The position numbers were made by a program, and so were the translations under genes. Source: Streptomyces sp. NBC_00523 (GTDB lineage Bacteria > Actinomycetota > Actinomycetes > Streptomycetales > Streptomycetaceae). Taken from it: 64,000 nucleotides of DNA. The stretch lies in the NCBI RefSeq assembly GCF_036346615.1, contig NZ_CP107836.1, positions 7,130,001 through 7,194,000 on the forward strand, given 5' to 3'. The notes beneath the pieces are model-generated. The model ran no database searches and was not told where the DNA came from. It worked only from the letters and a program-made list of their open reading frames with translations. This document shows positions 8,339 through 17,367 of the stretch, piece after piece (within the stretch, counting starts at the first letter, position 1; each line of letters begins with the position of its first letter).

Positions 8339-9178
8339 TCATTCGCACAGGTGGCGCGGACCGCGTACGCGCAACTCGTCCAGCACCGTGGCCTTTCCGG
8401 GCGGCGGCGTGAAGATGCGCAGGCGCTGGTCCGCCGCGGGGGTGGCCAGCACCTCGCAGTCCAGATCGATGCTGCCCAGGTCGGGATGGACGAGCCGGTA
8501 CGGATGCGACCGCCGTACGGCGACCTCGTGCCGGTCCCACAGCGCGCCGAAATCCGGGCTCGCCGCCCGGCACCGCGCCACCAGCGACCGGGAGGCCGCG
8601 TCGTCCCCGCGCCGGGCCGTCGCGGCCCGCAGGTCGGCCACCAACTGCCGCGCCTGCTCCTCGTGTTCCCCGGCCGCGAAGTGGCCGCGCACCACCGGAT
8701 CGGTGAACCAGCGCAGGACGATGTTGCGGTCCTCCTCCGCGACCGAGCAGACGCAGCCGAACAACGCGAGCGCCAGGTCGTTCTGCGCCAGCAGGTCGCC
8801 CAGGTCGCTGACCACTTGGACGGGCACCCCGTCCAGCCGGTCCAGCAGATACCGCAGGCCCGGGCGCAGGTAGCCGCCGGCCCGCGCGCCCTCCGGCGGG
8901 CGGTGCCCGGCGAGCACGTACAGATGGTCCCGCTCGTCCTCGGTCAGCCGCAGCGCGCCCGCCAGAGCGGCCAGCACCTGGACCGAGGGCTGCGGGCCAC
9001 GGGCCTGTTCTAGCCGCATGTAGTAGTCGGCGGACATCCCCGCGAGGACGGCGACCTCCTCGCGGCGCAGCCCCGGCGTCCGCCGTCTCGGCCCCTCGGT
9101 CAGTCCGACGTCGCGCGGCGTCAGCCGCCCCCTGGACCGGCGCAGGAAATCGGCGAGCTCTGGACGCTTCGGTGTCAT
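8339..9178 (-). CDS. XRE-family regulator with MmyB-like sensor domain
   Basis: 279 residues. An N-terminal helix-turn-helix (PGLRREEVAVLAGMSADYYM with RLEQARG following, residues about 35-60) is joined to an MmyB-like ligand-binding domain (NDLALALFG, the WFTDP segment and the SIDLDCEVLATPAADQRL segment near the C-terminus). This domain order is very common in Streptomyces regulators next to oxidoreductase or hydrolase genes. It is divergent from the alpha/beta hydrolase at 9329, its likely target, and ends 5 bp from the serine hydrolase on the other strand. Confidence 0.88.
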   Translation of the reverse strand: MTPKRPELADFLRRSRGRLTPRDVGLTEGPRRRTPGLRREEVAVLAGMSADYYMRLEQARGPQPSVQVLAALAGALRLTEDERDHLYVLAGHRPPEGARAGGYLRPGLRYLLDRLDGVPVQVVSDLGDLLAQNDLALALFGCVCSVAEEDRNIVLRWFTDPVVRGHFAAGEHEEQARQLVADLRAATARRGDDAASRSLVARCRAASPDFGALWDRHEVAVRRSHPYRLVHPDLGSIDLDCEVLATPAADQRLRIFTPPPGKATVLDELRVRGPRHLCE

Positions 9179-9328
9179 GTCGGGCTCAGGGTATCGGCCC
9201 CGGGCCGCCGCATCCTGGGACCGCCGGTCCTAGGTGAAACACTCCGCTTCCGGGCGGACGCGGGCGGCGGAACGATCGGCACATGGCCCGTCCTGGGCCT
9301 GTCCGGCACACAGATCGGCGGTCGCACG

Positions 9329-10141
9329 ATGAGGGAATCCACGCTGTCCGTTCCGGGCGCGCGACTGCGCCACACCGTCCGCGGCGAAGGCCCCGTGCTC
9401 CTGCTCATCGCCGGAGGCCACCACGGGATCGACGCCACCGAACCGCTGGCACGCCATCTTGCCGACCGGTACACCGTCGTCACCTACGACCGGCGCGGCC
9501 TCTCCGGGAGCACCACCGAAGCCCCCGCAAAGGCGCTCGCCACCCACGCCGAGGACGCCTCCCGCCTGCTCCGCAGCCTCACACCGGAGCCCGCACGCGT
9601 CTACGGAACCAGCCTCGGCGCCCTCATCGCCCTGGAGCTGACCGCCCGTCACCCCGAGCAGGTCGCGGCGGTCGTCGCCCACGAACCGCCCGCCGTGCGA
9701 CTGCTTCCGGAGCCCGCGCAGGGCATCGGTCAGCTGCTCGCCGTCGAGGAGACCTTCCGGGCGCGGGGCGCGGAGGCGGCCATGCGCGGGTTCGCGGCCG
9801 GCCTCGGCATCGACCCGGCCGACTCCGAGCCCGACCTCCCGCCACGCACTCCCCGGCCGGACCGCCTGCGGAACATGGAGGTCCTGCTCACCTACGACCT
9901 GCCGGCGATCAGGGCCCACGTCCTCGATCCGGCCGAGCTCGCCGGATCGCCCGTACGTGTCGTGGCCGCCGCCGGCGAGAAGTCGCGCCACCTCTGGACG
10001 TACACATGTGCCGCGCTTCTCGCCGGTGCGCTGGGGACACGTCCGGAGACGTTCCCCGGCGGCCACAACGGTTATGTGTTCCGCCCGCGCGCCACCGCGG
10101 ACCGGATCCACGAGGTGCTCGGTGTCACTCGAAGAACTTGA
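9329..10141 (+). CDS. Alpha/beta hydrolase
   Basis: A 270-residue alpha/beta hydrolase: oxyanion strand LLIAGGHHGID, nucleophile elbow GTSLGA (Ser about 92), and catalytic His in GGHNGYVFRP near the C-terminus. No signal peptide. It is divergent from an MmyB-type XRE regulator, a pairing in which the regulator normally controls the hydrolase. Its 3' end overlaps the convergent GH43 gene by 17 bp. Substrate unknown. Confidence 0.82.
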   Translation: MRESTLSVPGARLRHTVRGEGPVLLLIAGGHHGIDATEPLARHLADRYTVVTYDRRGLSGSTTEAPAKALATHAEDASRLLRSLTPEPARVYGTSLGALIALELTARHPEQVAAVVAHEPPAVRLLPEPAQGIGQLLAVEETFRARGAEAAMRGFAAGLGIDPADSEPDLPPRTPRPDRLRNMEVLLTYDLPAIRAHVLDPAELAGSPVRVVAAAGEKSRHLWTYTCAALLAGALGTRPETFPGGHNGYVFRPRATADRIHEVLGVTRRT

Positions 10142-11192
10142 GGCTGTACCCGGTGTCGGTGTTCGGCCCGGGGACGTTGGCGCGGCTGTACGTGGTGTTG
10201 CCCCACCAGCAGAAGGAGCCGGTGTACCAGTAGCGGTTCTCCCAGCTGTACGGGGTGCCCTTGGCCACCGCGTGGAACATCAGCGGGAACGTGGGCCCGG
10301 CCGGCGGACTGGTCGCGATGTCACCGTCGAGCAGTACGAAGGTGTGGTGGCCCGGTCCGTTCACGTTCAGGGTGGGGTCCCAGCCGGACATCATCGTCGC
10401 GCGGTTGGAGCCGAACAGGCAGCCGTTGGACTTGTACCAGTCCCATACGTACGTCGGGTCACCGCCCGCCCGGAGCCGCAGTTCCGCGATGCAGTACTGG
10501 TCGCTCCAGCTGCCGTTGGCGGAGTAGGTGATGTGCAGCTGCCCGTTCGGGTCCTTGATCGCTTCGGGGCCCTCGTTGATGAAGGGGTTGCCGACGACGC
10601 GCTCCCAGCTCTCCCTGGGCTGGGAGATGATGTAGCGGGCGCCCGTGGGGGTCGTCGGGCTGCTCATGCGCGCGATGTAGAGGTTCTGCTCGACGTTGGT
10701 GGTGCCGGCCCAGCCCGACCAGACGAACCAGCGCTGTCCGTTGAAGGTGAACAGGGTGCCGTCGATCGCCCACTTGTCGTCGGGCAGGGCGAGCTTCGTC
10801 GCGGCGGTGTAGCCGCTGTCGGGGGCGGCGGAACTGATCACGTACATGCGGTGGGCGGTGCCCCGGCCGCCCGAGAAGTAGATGTAGTAACGGCCGCCGT
10901 CCCGCACGATCTCCGGAGCCCAGATCTCGCCCAGGTTTCCCGTGTCCGACCACACCTGCCGGGCCGCGGCGGAGGCCAGGCCGCCGGTCGAGGACGCCTG
11001 CCGGACGCTGATGCCGCCGCCTGTCGACTGCACCGAGATGTACGTTCCGCCCACGCGCAGCACGCTGGGATCGGCGCCGCGGATGGCCGTCTGCCCCGCC
11101 TGGGCGGGCCCGGCGGACATGAGCGACATCGTGAGGGCCAGCAGCATGGACAGCGCGAAGGCTGCCACACCGGACATCCGGGAGAGTCTCAT
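10125..11192 (-). CDS. Secreted GH43-family glycoside hydrolase
   Basis: 355 residues with a Sec signal peptide ending near AGPAQA. The five-bladed propeller of GH43 is indicated by the three acidic residues in their usual contexts: Asp in GADPSVLR (base), Asp in WAIDGTLF (pKa modulator), Glu in INEGPEAI (acid), and GEIWAPEIVRDGGRYYIYFS early on. It should act outside the cell on arabinan or xylan side chains; arabinofuranosidase or arabinanase is the usual activity, but the exact one cannot be read. It stands alone, convergent with the hydrolase before it. Confidence 0.87.
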   Translation of the reverse strand: MRLSRMSGVAAFALSMLLALTMSLMSAGPAQAGQTAIRGADPSVLRVGGTYISVQSTGGGISVRQASSTGGLASAAARQVWSDTGNLGEIWAPEIVRDGGRYYIYFSGGRGTAHRMYVISSAAPDSGYTAATKLALPDDKWAIDGTLFTFNGQRWFVWSGWAGTTNVEQNLYIARMSSPTTPTGARYIISQPRESWERVVGNPFINEGPEAIKDPNGQLHITYSANGSWSDQYCIAELRLRAGGDPTYVWDWYKSNGCLFGSNRATMMSGWDPTLNVNGPGHHTFVLLDGDIATSPPAGPTFPLMFHAVAKGTPYSWENRYWYTGSFCWWGNTTYSRANVPGPNTDTGYSLKFFE

Positions 11193-11284
11193 GGCTTCCC
11201 TTTCCCGTACGGGGGTTCGCGGGGACGGACTGACTCCATGACCCTATCCACGGCAAGGCGTGTTCATGTCAATGCGGGCCCGCC

Positions 11285-12034
11285 TCACCTCTCGTAATCC
11301 TCGATGAGACGGCTGATGACGCCGTGCAGGACGTCCGCCCGGCCCCGGTCCTCCCGCTGCTCGCGCAGAGCTCGCTCCACCACCCGGAGCCGCTGCCACG
11401 CCTCCGGTTCCCGGTCCATGACCCGATCCACGAGCGGCGAGGAGACCAGCTCCAGGCACTCCGCCAGCCGCAGCCGGGTGGCGGGCGCCGGCGGGCCGGA
11501 CGGGGGTGCGGCGAACCCGTCCGTCAGGTACCGCGCGGGATCGCCGAGGTTCCACCCGGCCACCGCCCCCTCGTACACCAGGAGGTCCACATCGGGGGCG
11601 ACCCCGAGCCGCGCGTCCGGCTCCCTGCCGAGAAGGAGGACGTCCGCGAGGCAGGTCAGTGCGTCGGCCCCGGGGCCGCAGTGGAGGACCGTGGTCTGGG
11701 GCATGGCGAACTCCCCGACGATGTCCGCGCGGAGACCGGCTGCCCTCGTCGGCGGCCCGCCGCGGAACGAGGGGTTCTCGCAGATCCACTGCGGCGGCAC
11801 GAAGAACGTAAGGCTGCGCAGCTCGCGGGTGTCGCGGTCGAAGCGGACGTACTCGTCCTGCGACCACAGCCATCGCATGCTGCCGAACGTCTCCGACAGC
11901 TCCCGCTCGCGCCCGGCCGGGTCCGCGTACTTCGCCACGATCAGCTGGAGATCGCGGAAGTCGAAGCGGGGGACGTACGCGAGGGGGCTGCCCGTCGTCG
12001 TGGCGGCCATGCCGTCGCCGACCGTGACCTTCAC
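11285..12034 (-). CDS. Unknown protein; candidate immunity partner
   Basis: 249 residues, soluble, with no family that I recognise. It starts at GTG 12034 (alternative ATG 12010) only 13 bp after the stop of the large membrane-anchored protein, so both are on one transcript. Placement directly downstream of a protein with a toxin-like C-terminus suggests an immunity role by analogy with polymorphic toxin loci. The sequence shows a Trp-rich stretch (SMRWLWSQDEYVRFDRDTRE) and a Leu-rich C-terminal helix region; nothing else is diagnostic. Function is inference only. Confidence 0.6.
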   Translation of the reverse strand: MKVTVGDGMAATTTGSPLAYVPRFDFRDLQLIVAKYADPAGRERELSETFGSMRWLWSQDEYVRFDRDTRELRSLTFFVPPQWICENPSFRGGPPTRAAGLRADIVGEFAMPQTTVLHCGPGADALTCLADVLLLGREPDARLGVAPDVDLLVYEGAVAGWNLGDPARYLTDGFAAPPSGPPAPATRLRLAECLELVSSPLVDRVMDREPEAWQRLRVVERALREQREDRGRADVLHGVISRLIEDYER

Positions 12035-12047
12035 CGTGGTCGTCGCC

Positions 12048-14123
12048 TCACTTGATGCGCCTCGCGGCCGGCAGATGGCCGCCCTTGGTGTCGGGGATCT
12101 TCCCGTTCACGATGTCCTCGTGGGTCACCGGGGGCTGCGGGTCGTCGGGCGAGCCGCCCAGCGCCTTGGCCCCGGTCTCGCCCTTCTTCCCGGAGGGGCC
12201 GTAGCCCGTGATGACATCGCCCGCCCCGGCACCCGGGCCCTTCGTCACCACGATGTCCTCGCCCTTCCGGAAGATGAGGTTCCCTCGCTGTCCCTGAGAG
12301 AGGTACACCGCGTCCGGGGCCTTGAGGATCTCCGCCACGCGTGCGTCGCTGAAGTGGGGGTGGTAGTTGCTGGACTTGCGCACCTTGCCGTCCCCGGCCC
12401 GTTCGGTGACGGTCTCGGCGGCCTTCACCGCCTTGGCGTCGGGGCACTTGGCGCCGGAGAAGTACCCGGCCCGGATGGACAGGCGGTGGTGCACGGGGGC
12501 GGTGGAGTGGAACAGCCCGGCGGGCTCGGTGACTCCGCCGGTGCGGGCCGAGGCGCCCGAGGCCGAAGTGCGGAGCGCGCAGGCGCCGGTGTCGCGCTCG
12601 TCGCGCACCTGGTCGACCAGCTTCTTGACCTCGGTCTTCGCCAGGGCGTATGCGTTGATCAGAGTGTCGGCGCGGTACGGGATCCGGTACTGGACGAGCC
12701 GCCCGCCACTGGCCCGGGAGCGGGCGCGCGCCTCATTCTTCTTCTGCGCCTCGACCGAGGAGAAGGTGGGCCCGGCGCCCGGGTTGGAGCAGGACAGGCT
12801 CCCGGAGACGGACGTTCCGGAGACCGCGAAGGAGCTCTGCGGACTGGTGCACCGGCCCGCGGACTTGCCGTCGATGCTGAACGAGGCGGTCATCACCGCG
12901 GTGACTTTGCCGCTGATCAGACGGCTCTTGGCGCTGGTGGTGATGTGTCCGGAGAAGCTGTTCTTCGCCGTGCAGCCACTCGAACCGCACTTCACCGTTC
13001 CGCCGCTGCTGAGGGTCAGGGCGATGCCGCTGTCGGTGGCGTTCTTCAGCTCCTCCGTCTGCTTCTCCAGCGTGTCGTACATGGGGTCGACGGCGTCCTC
13101 GGCGACCGGAGCCAGGTCCAGCCCCGCGGAATCGCTGTCCGCCAGCGGGCCGTCCGTCAACTCGGGGATCCCGGGCGGATCCTCGTCCTCGGAATCCGCG
13201 CGCACGATGACGGCCGCCTGCCGGACGGAGGCCGCTTCGGCCGAGCCGCGCGACGTCCCTCCGGACCGCGAGGGGCCGTACGACTCGAGGCGCAGCACCC
13301 GGTGGGGCTTCTGCTTCGTGATGAGCAGCCGGCCCGCGGAGGTGTCCACCGCGAGGGCCGGGGTGCCGTCGACGGTGGGAGGCTGCGCGGACTCGCTGGG
13401 GGCCGGTGTGCCCTCCAGTCGGTCGAGCGCCTTCGCGAGCGCGGTCGCCAGGTCGGGCGGCGCGGGCATGTGCCCGACCGTCTCCCGCGTGACGCTGTCG
13501 CTCTCGTCGGCGGCCGCCCACGCCCCGGAGACCGAGTCCTTCGCCCGGGTGAAGGTCCTGCCGCCGATGTGCAGGACCTCGCGGGCGAGCCCGGAGCTCC
13601 CGACCTCCACGGCGCCGAAGCGGCTGCCGGACGCGGTGACGGTGATGTCCCGCTGCACCGGGTCGTCACCGGAGTCCCGGTACCGCAGACCGGGGGCCTC
13701 GGCCAGCGCGGCCACGGCCTGCCGGTACGGCTTCAGGTCGCGCTTGGCCACCGGGTCCTCCGACCCCGGCCCCCCGTGCCAGACCAGCAGCCCGGCCACC
13801 AGCCCCGCGGCCAGCACCCCGACCCCGCCGAACAGCAGCAGCCGCTTGCGCCGGGCGGGCGGCGGCTGCCCAGGGCCGTACTGCGGCGGCTGCCCGGGCC
13901 CGTACTGCGGCGGCCCGTACGAGTACGGCGGCGGGCCGTAGGGCGAGCGCGGCGGCGGCACGTCCTGCGGGGGCCCGAACGCCCCGGGCGGGGGCGCGTA
14001 CGGGGAGTGCTGAGGCGGGATGTCCGCGGGCGGCGGCCCGAAGACCCCGGCCGGCGGGGTGTACGGAGCGCCCTGCGGCGGGCGGTCCGCCGGGGGCCGG
14101 TACGCGTCTTCGTGGTCCGTCAT
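12048..14123 (-). CDS. Membrane-anchored protein with toxin-like C-terminus
   Basis: 691 residues. Residues 1-90 are a Pro/Gly/Tyr-rich cytoplasmic tail (repeats of the type PPQYGPGQPP), followed by one transmembrane helix (LLLFGGVGVLAAGLVAGLLV) and a large extracytoplasmic region. That region contains a lipoprotein-LpqN/LprG-like segment, a Cys-containing Ser/Thr-rich beta part with CGSSGC, and a C-terminal domain of about 110 residues with NYHPHFSDARVAEILKAPDA, VYLSQGQRG, GEDIVVTKGPGAGAG and THEDIVNGKIPDTKGGHLPP-like ends. This tail resembles the BECR-fold RNase tips of polymorphic toxins. It is followed by a tightly linked unknown gene. A contact-type toxin is plausible, not shown. Confidence 0.6.
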   Translation of the reverse strand: MTDHEDAYRPPADRPPQGAPYTPPAGVFGPPPADIPPQHSPYAPPPGAFGPPQDVPPPRSPYGPPPYSYGPPQYGPGQPPQYGPGQPPPARRKRLLLFGGVGVLAAGLVAGLLVWHGGPGSEDPVAKRDLKPYRQAVAALAEAPGLRYRDSGDDPVQRDITVTASGSRFGAVEVGSSGLAREVLHIGGRTFTRAKDSVSGAWAAADESDSVTRETVGHMPAPPDLATALAKALDRLEGTPAPSESAQPPTVDGTPALAVDTSAGRLLITKQKPHRVLRLESYGPSRSGGTSRGSAEAASVRQAAVIVRADSEDEDPPGIPELTDGPLADSDSAGLDLAPVAEDAVDPMYDTLEKQTEELKNATDSGIALTLSSGGTVKCGSSGCTAKNSFSGHITTSAKSRLISGKVTAVMTASFSIDGKSAGRCTSPQSSFAVSGTSVSGSLSCSNPGAGPTFSSVEAQKKNEARARSRASGGRLVQYRIPYRADTLINAYALAKTEVKKLVDQVRDERDTGACALRTSASGASARTGGVTEPAGLFHSTAPVHHRLSIRAGYFSGAKCPDAKAVKAAETVTERAGDGKVRKSSNYHPHFSDARVAEILKAPDAVYLSQGQRGNLIFRKGEDIVVTKGPGAGAGDVITGYGPSGKKGETGAKALGGSPDDPQPPVTHEDIVNGKIPDTKGGHLPAARRIK

Positions 14124-14223
14124 GAACTGCCCCCGTGGATGGTGCGTCGGCCGCTGATCGTTACAGGAACAGTGTGGGGGTGACGCCCCCTCGCGTCACC
14201 GGAATTCGGCCACCGGGCCGACG

Positions 14224-14790
14224 TCACGGCAGCCGGTCGACCAGCTCGTCGACGTACTCCGGAGTGAGCGGGCCCATGCCGAACAGGACGCGGCTGTACA
14301 TCGGGGCCAGGACGTAATCCAGCACGGTGAGCGCGTCGGGTGCGGGCTCGCCCCGGTCCTGGGCGCGGTCGAGCATGGACTGCAACTGCCGGGTGCGCTC
14401 GGTCCGGAGGGCGTCGCGCGCCTGCACACCCCGCTCGCCCGCGTTCGCCAGCGCGACCGCCAGGTGCAGCACCGCCGGTCCTTCGGGTCCGGTGATCTCC
14501 CGGGCCACCTGGGCGGCGTACGTCCGCAGGTCGCCGTCCAGGCTCCCGGTGTCGGGCATGGGGGAGCGTGCGTTGAGGCGGTTGAGAGCCACATCGCAGA
14601 GCAGGGCCTCCAGGTCGCCCCACCGGCGGTAGATGCTGCTGTCGGCCACGCCCGCGCGGGCTGCCACCTCGCCGACGGTGAAGTTTCCGTAGCCGCGCTC
14701 GCTGATGAGCTCGGTGACGGCCTGATGCACCTGCGCGCCGACCCGCGCGCTGCGCCCACCGGGCCGCCGGGCTCGCTGTTGCTCCTCCAT
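14224..14790 (-). CDS. TetR-family repressor of the MFS pump
   Basis: 188 residues with the helix-turn-helix GEVAARAGVADSSIYRRWGD (residues about 41-60) and a TetR C-terminal domain ending in MYSRVLFGMGPL. It is divergent from the MFS exporter gene, and the gap between them contains two identical AACGCA-N9-TGCGTT inverted repeats. The obvious reading is ligand-relieved repression of the pump and of the regulator itself. Confidence 0.9.
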   Translation of the reverse strand: MEEQQRARRPGGRSARVGAQVHQAVTELISERGYGNFTVGEVAARAGVADSSIYRRWGDLEALLCDVALNRLNARSPMPDTGSLDGDLRTYAAQVAREITGPEGPAVLHLAVALANAGERGVQARDALRTERTRQLQSMLDRAQDRGEPAPDALTVLDYVLAPMYSRVLFGMGPLTPEYVDELVDRLP

Positions 14791-14801
14791 GGACCCACCT
14801 T

Positions 14802-14873
14802 AACGCAGTAACCACTTGCGTTTGTGGATCGCCTCCGCTTACTGTCGACTAACGCAGTCTTCGGCTGCGTTAG
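14802..14873. promoter_or_regulatory. Two TetR operators, AACGCA-N9-TGCGTT
   Basis: Site 1 is AACGCA 14802-14807 with TGCGTT 14817-14822; site 2 is AACGCA 14851-14856 with TGCGTT 14866-14871, extended to a 9-bp perfect arm (CTAACGCAG/CTGCGTTAG, 14849-14873). Both have the same 9-bp spacer and lie 49 bp apart in the gap between tetR and the MFS gene, one near each start. Confidence 0.85.
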
Positions 14874-14993
14874 GGAGTTGTACGGCGACCCGCGCCGACC
14901 ACGGCCGGGCGCGTCCCACGGGGGAAAGGGATTCCCATCACCGCATCGCAAGCGACCGCGAACAGCCGGCGGAGCCGCGCCCTGCTGCTCACG

Positions 14994-16391
14994 GTGACCT
15001 GCCTGGGCCAGTTCATGGTCCTGCTCGACAACACGATCGTGGGGGCGGCGCTGCCCGACATGCAGCACCGCCTGCACCTGGAACTCACCGGCCTGCAATG
15101 GATCGTTGACGCGTACGTCCTGCTGGTCGCCATGCTGCTGCTGTCCGGCGGCATCTTCGCCGACCGCTTCGGCCGCAAACGCGTGTACCTGACCGGCGTC
15201 GCCGTGTTCACCGTCGCCTCGGTGGTGTGCAGCCTCGCGCCCTCGCTCGGCTGGCTGATCGCGGGCCGGGTGCTGCAGGGCATCGGCGGGGCGGCGCTCA
15301 GCCCCGCCTCGCTCGCGCTGCTCGCCGCGGCGTACCCCGTGCCGCAGGAACGCGTCAAGGCGATCGGGCTGTGGGCCGGCCTCAGCGGCGTCGGTCTGGC
15401 CGCGGGCCCCGTGGCGGGCGGTGTGCTCACCGACGCCTTCGGCTGGCCCGCCATCTTCCTGGTCAACCTCCCGATCGGCGCGGTCCTTCTCCTGCTCGGC
15501 CTGCGCCATCTCGACGAGACCCGCAATCCGGATGCGCCCGCGCTCGACGTCCCCGGGACGGCCCTGTCCGTCCTGGGTGTGGGGGCGCTGGCCTACGGGC
15601 TGATCGAGGGCGGGACGCGAGGCTGGTCGTCGCCGCCGATCATCGGCAGCTTCACCACCGCGGTGCTCCTCCTCGCCGCCTTCGTGGCCGTCGAAGCGCG
15701 CCGCCGCGCACCGATGCTGCCGCTGCGGCTGTTCCGGGAGCGCCTGTTCACCGTCTCCAACACCGCCATGGTCGTGGTGGGTTTCGCGCTCATGGGCTCG
15801 ACGTTCTTCTTTTCCCAGTTCTTCGTGTACGTCCAGGGCAGTTCGATCCTGCGCGCCGGGCTGCAGACCCTTCCCGCCACCCTCGCCATGGTGATCGTCA
15901 GCCCGTACGCGGGCCGCCTCGCCGCCCGGCACGGCTTCCGCGTCGTGGTCACCGCCGGCCTGGCCCTGGCCGGTCTCGGACTCCTGGCGCTCGGCACGGT
16001 CCACGCCGACACGGCTTACGGGAACGTGTGGTGGCGCCTGGCGGTCGTGGGCATCGGCTTCGCCCTGACGATGTCCCCGCTGACCGGCGCCGCCATCCAG
16101 GCCGTCAGCCCGCAGGAGGGCGGCCTCGCCTCGGGCATCAGCAGCACCACCCGGCAGATCGGCGCGGTGCTCGGCGTGGCGGTCCTCGGAGCCGTGGTCC
16201 GCGCCCGGCAGTCCGGCGGGGCGTCCTTCGGGGCCGGCCTCGACAGCGCCTTCCTGACGGCGGGTGCCATCACCCTGGCCACCGCCGTGTTCACGGGCCT
16301 GTGGCTGACGAAGGCCAGTCCCGCGGAAGGCGTGGCCGCGGCGGTACGGTCTGCTGATACGCCGAAGACCACCACAGCGGACAGCCGTTGA
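14994..16391 (+). CDS. DHA2-type MFS drug exporter
   Basis: At least 465 residues with about 14 transmembrane segments. Motif C-like and motif A features are present: LDNTIVGAALPDMQ in helix 1 (DHA2 signature), GGIFADRFGRKRVYLTG in loop 2-3. Coordinates use GTG 14994, but that start has no ribosome binding site and leaves helix 1 at the extreme N-terminus. The frame is open upstream to 14874 and has a strong site (GGGGAAAGGG, 14921-14930) six bases before an in-frame ATC (14937), so a rare non-AUG start adding 19 residues is possible. It probably exports a toxic compound, controlled by the divergent TetR protein, and shares an operon with the lyase-like gene 53 bp downstream. Confidence 0.88.
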   Translation: MTCLGQFMVLLDNTIVGAALPDMQHRLHLELTGLQWIVDAYVLLVAMLLLSGGIFADRFGRKRVYLTGVAVFTVASVVCSLAPSLGWLIAGRVLQGIGGAALSPASLALLAAAYPVPQERVKAIGLWAGLSGVGLAAGPVAGGVLTDAFGWPAIFLVNLPIGAVLLLLGLRHLDETRNPDAPALDVPGTALSVLGVGALAYGLIEGGTRGWSSPPIIGSFTTAVLLLAAFVAVEARRRAPMLPLRLFRERLFTVSNTAMVVVGFALMGSTFFFSQFFVYVQGSSILRAGLQTLPATLAMVIVSPYAGRLAARHGFRVVVTAGLALAGLGLLALGTVHADTAYGNVWWRLAVVGIGFALTMSPLTGAAIQAVSPQEGGLASGISSTTRQIGAVLGVAVLGAVVRARQSGGASFGAGLDSAFLTAGAITLATAVFTGLWLTKASPAEGVAAAVRSADTPKTTTADSR

Positions 16392-16444
16392 GGGGCCGCG
16401 AACACGTCCCGGCCCCGCCACCGAGTACGAACAGAGGAAGCCCT

Positions 16445-17338
16445 GTGCACGACGCGACCCCGGTATCGATCGAGGAGCACAAGGTGTCCGGCCCCGAGGC
16501 CGGGCCGTACACCCTCACCACGGGCCCGGACGGCGCCCTGTGGTTCACCCTCGTCCACAGCGGCCGGATCGGCCGCCTCGTCCCCGGCGAGCGGCCGACG
16601 GAATACCGCGTCGATCCCGACAGCGGGCCGACCGTCATCACACCCGGCCCGGACGGCGCGCTGTGGTTCACCGAGTACCGGGCGGACCGGATCGGGCGGA
16701 TCACCACCGACGGCGCGATCACCGAGTTCGACGTACCGGGCTCCGGCTCCGGGCCGTTCGGCATCGCGGCGGGCCCGGACGGAGCGCTCTGGTTCACCGA
16801 GACCGCCGCCGACCGCATCGGCCGCCTCACCGTCGACGGCGACGTCACCCCGTACCCGCTTCCCGTCAGCGGCGCGTTCCCGTCCGCGATCACCGCCGGG
16901 GGCGACGGCGCAATGTGGTTCACCCTCAACCAGGGCAACGCCATCGGGCGCATCGGCATGGACGGCGGGATCACCCTGCACCCCCTGCCGACGGAGGCGG
17001 CGGGCCCGGTCGGCATCGCGGCGGGCCCGGACGGCGCGTTGTGGTTCACCGAGATCGCCGCCGGCCGGATCGGCCGGATCACCGCCGAGGGGCGGATCAC
17101 GGAGTTCCCGCTGCCCGACCGCGCCGCCCGGCCGCACGCCGTCACCGTCGACGGGGAGGGCGCTGTGTGGTTCACCGAGTGGGGCGCCAACCGCGTCGCC
17201 ACGATTGCCCCGGACGGCTCCGTCACCGGATACGACCTGCCCACCCCGGACTCGGAACCGCACGGCATCACCGTCGGCCCCGACGGCGCCCTGTGGACCG
17301 CGCTGGAGACGGGCTCACTCGCCCGTATCGCGCCGTAG
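16445..17338 (+). CDS. vgb: Virginiamycin B lyase-like beta-propeller
   Basis: 297 residues made of seven repeats of the type GPDGALWFTE...IGRIT, about 42 residues each, the pattern of the streptogramin B lyase (Vgb) propeller. His residues in RPHAVTV and EPHGITV occupy the C-terminal blades where Vgb has its catalytic His residues. GTG 16445 follows AGAGGAAG. Vgb linearises type B streptogramins by elimination at the ester bond; Streptomyces homologues often have that activity, though some have other roles. Location behind a TetR-controlled pump supports an antibiotic resistance function. Confidence 0.8.
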   Translation: MHDATPVSIEEHKVSGPEAGPYTLTTGPDGALWFTLVHSGRIGRLVPGERPTEYRVDPDSGPTVITPGPDGALWFTEYRADRIGRITTDGAITEFDVPGSGSGPFGIAAGPDGALWFTETAADRIGRLTVDGDVTPYPLPVSGAFPSAITAGGDGAMWFTLNQGNAIGRIGMDGGITLHPLPTEAAGPVGIAAGPDGALWFTEIAAGRIGRITAEGRITEFPLPDRAARPHAVTVDGEGAVWFTEWGANRVATIAPDGSVTGYDLPTPDSEPHGITVGPDGALWTALETGSLARIAP

Positions 17339-17367
17339 CGCCCGCAGGCGGGCGCCTGGACGCCGCG

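Noticed and set aside
11304..14183. 959-codon plus-strand open frame
   Set aside because: Antisense to the toxin-like protein and its partner gene, with no recognisable domain and repetitive composition.
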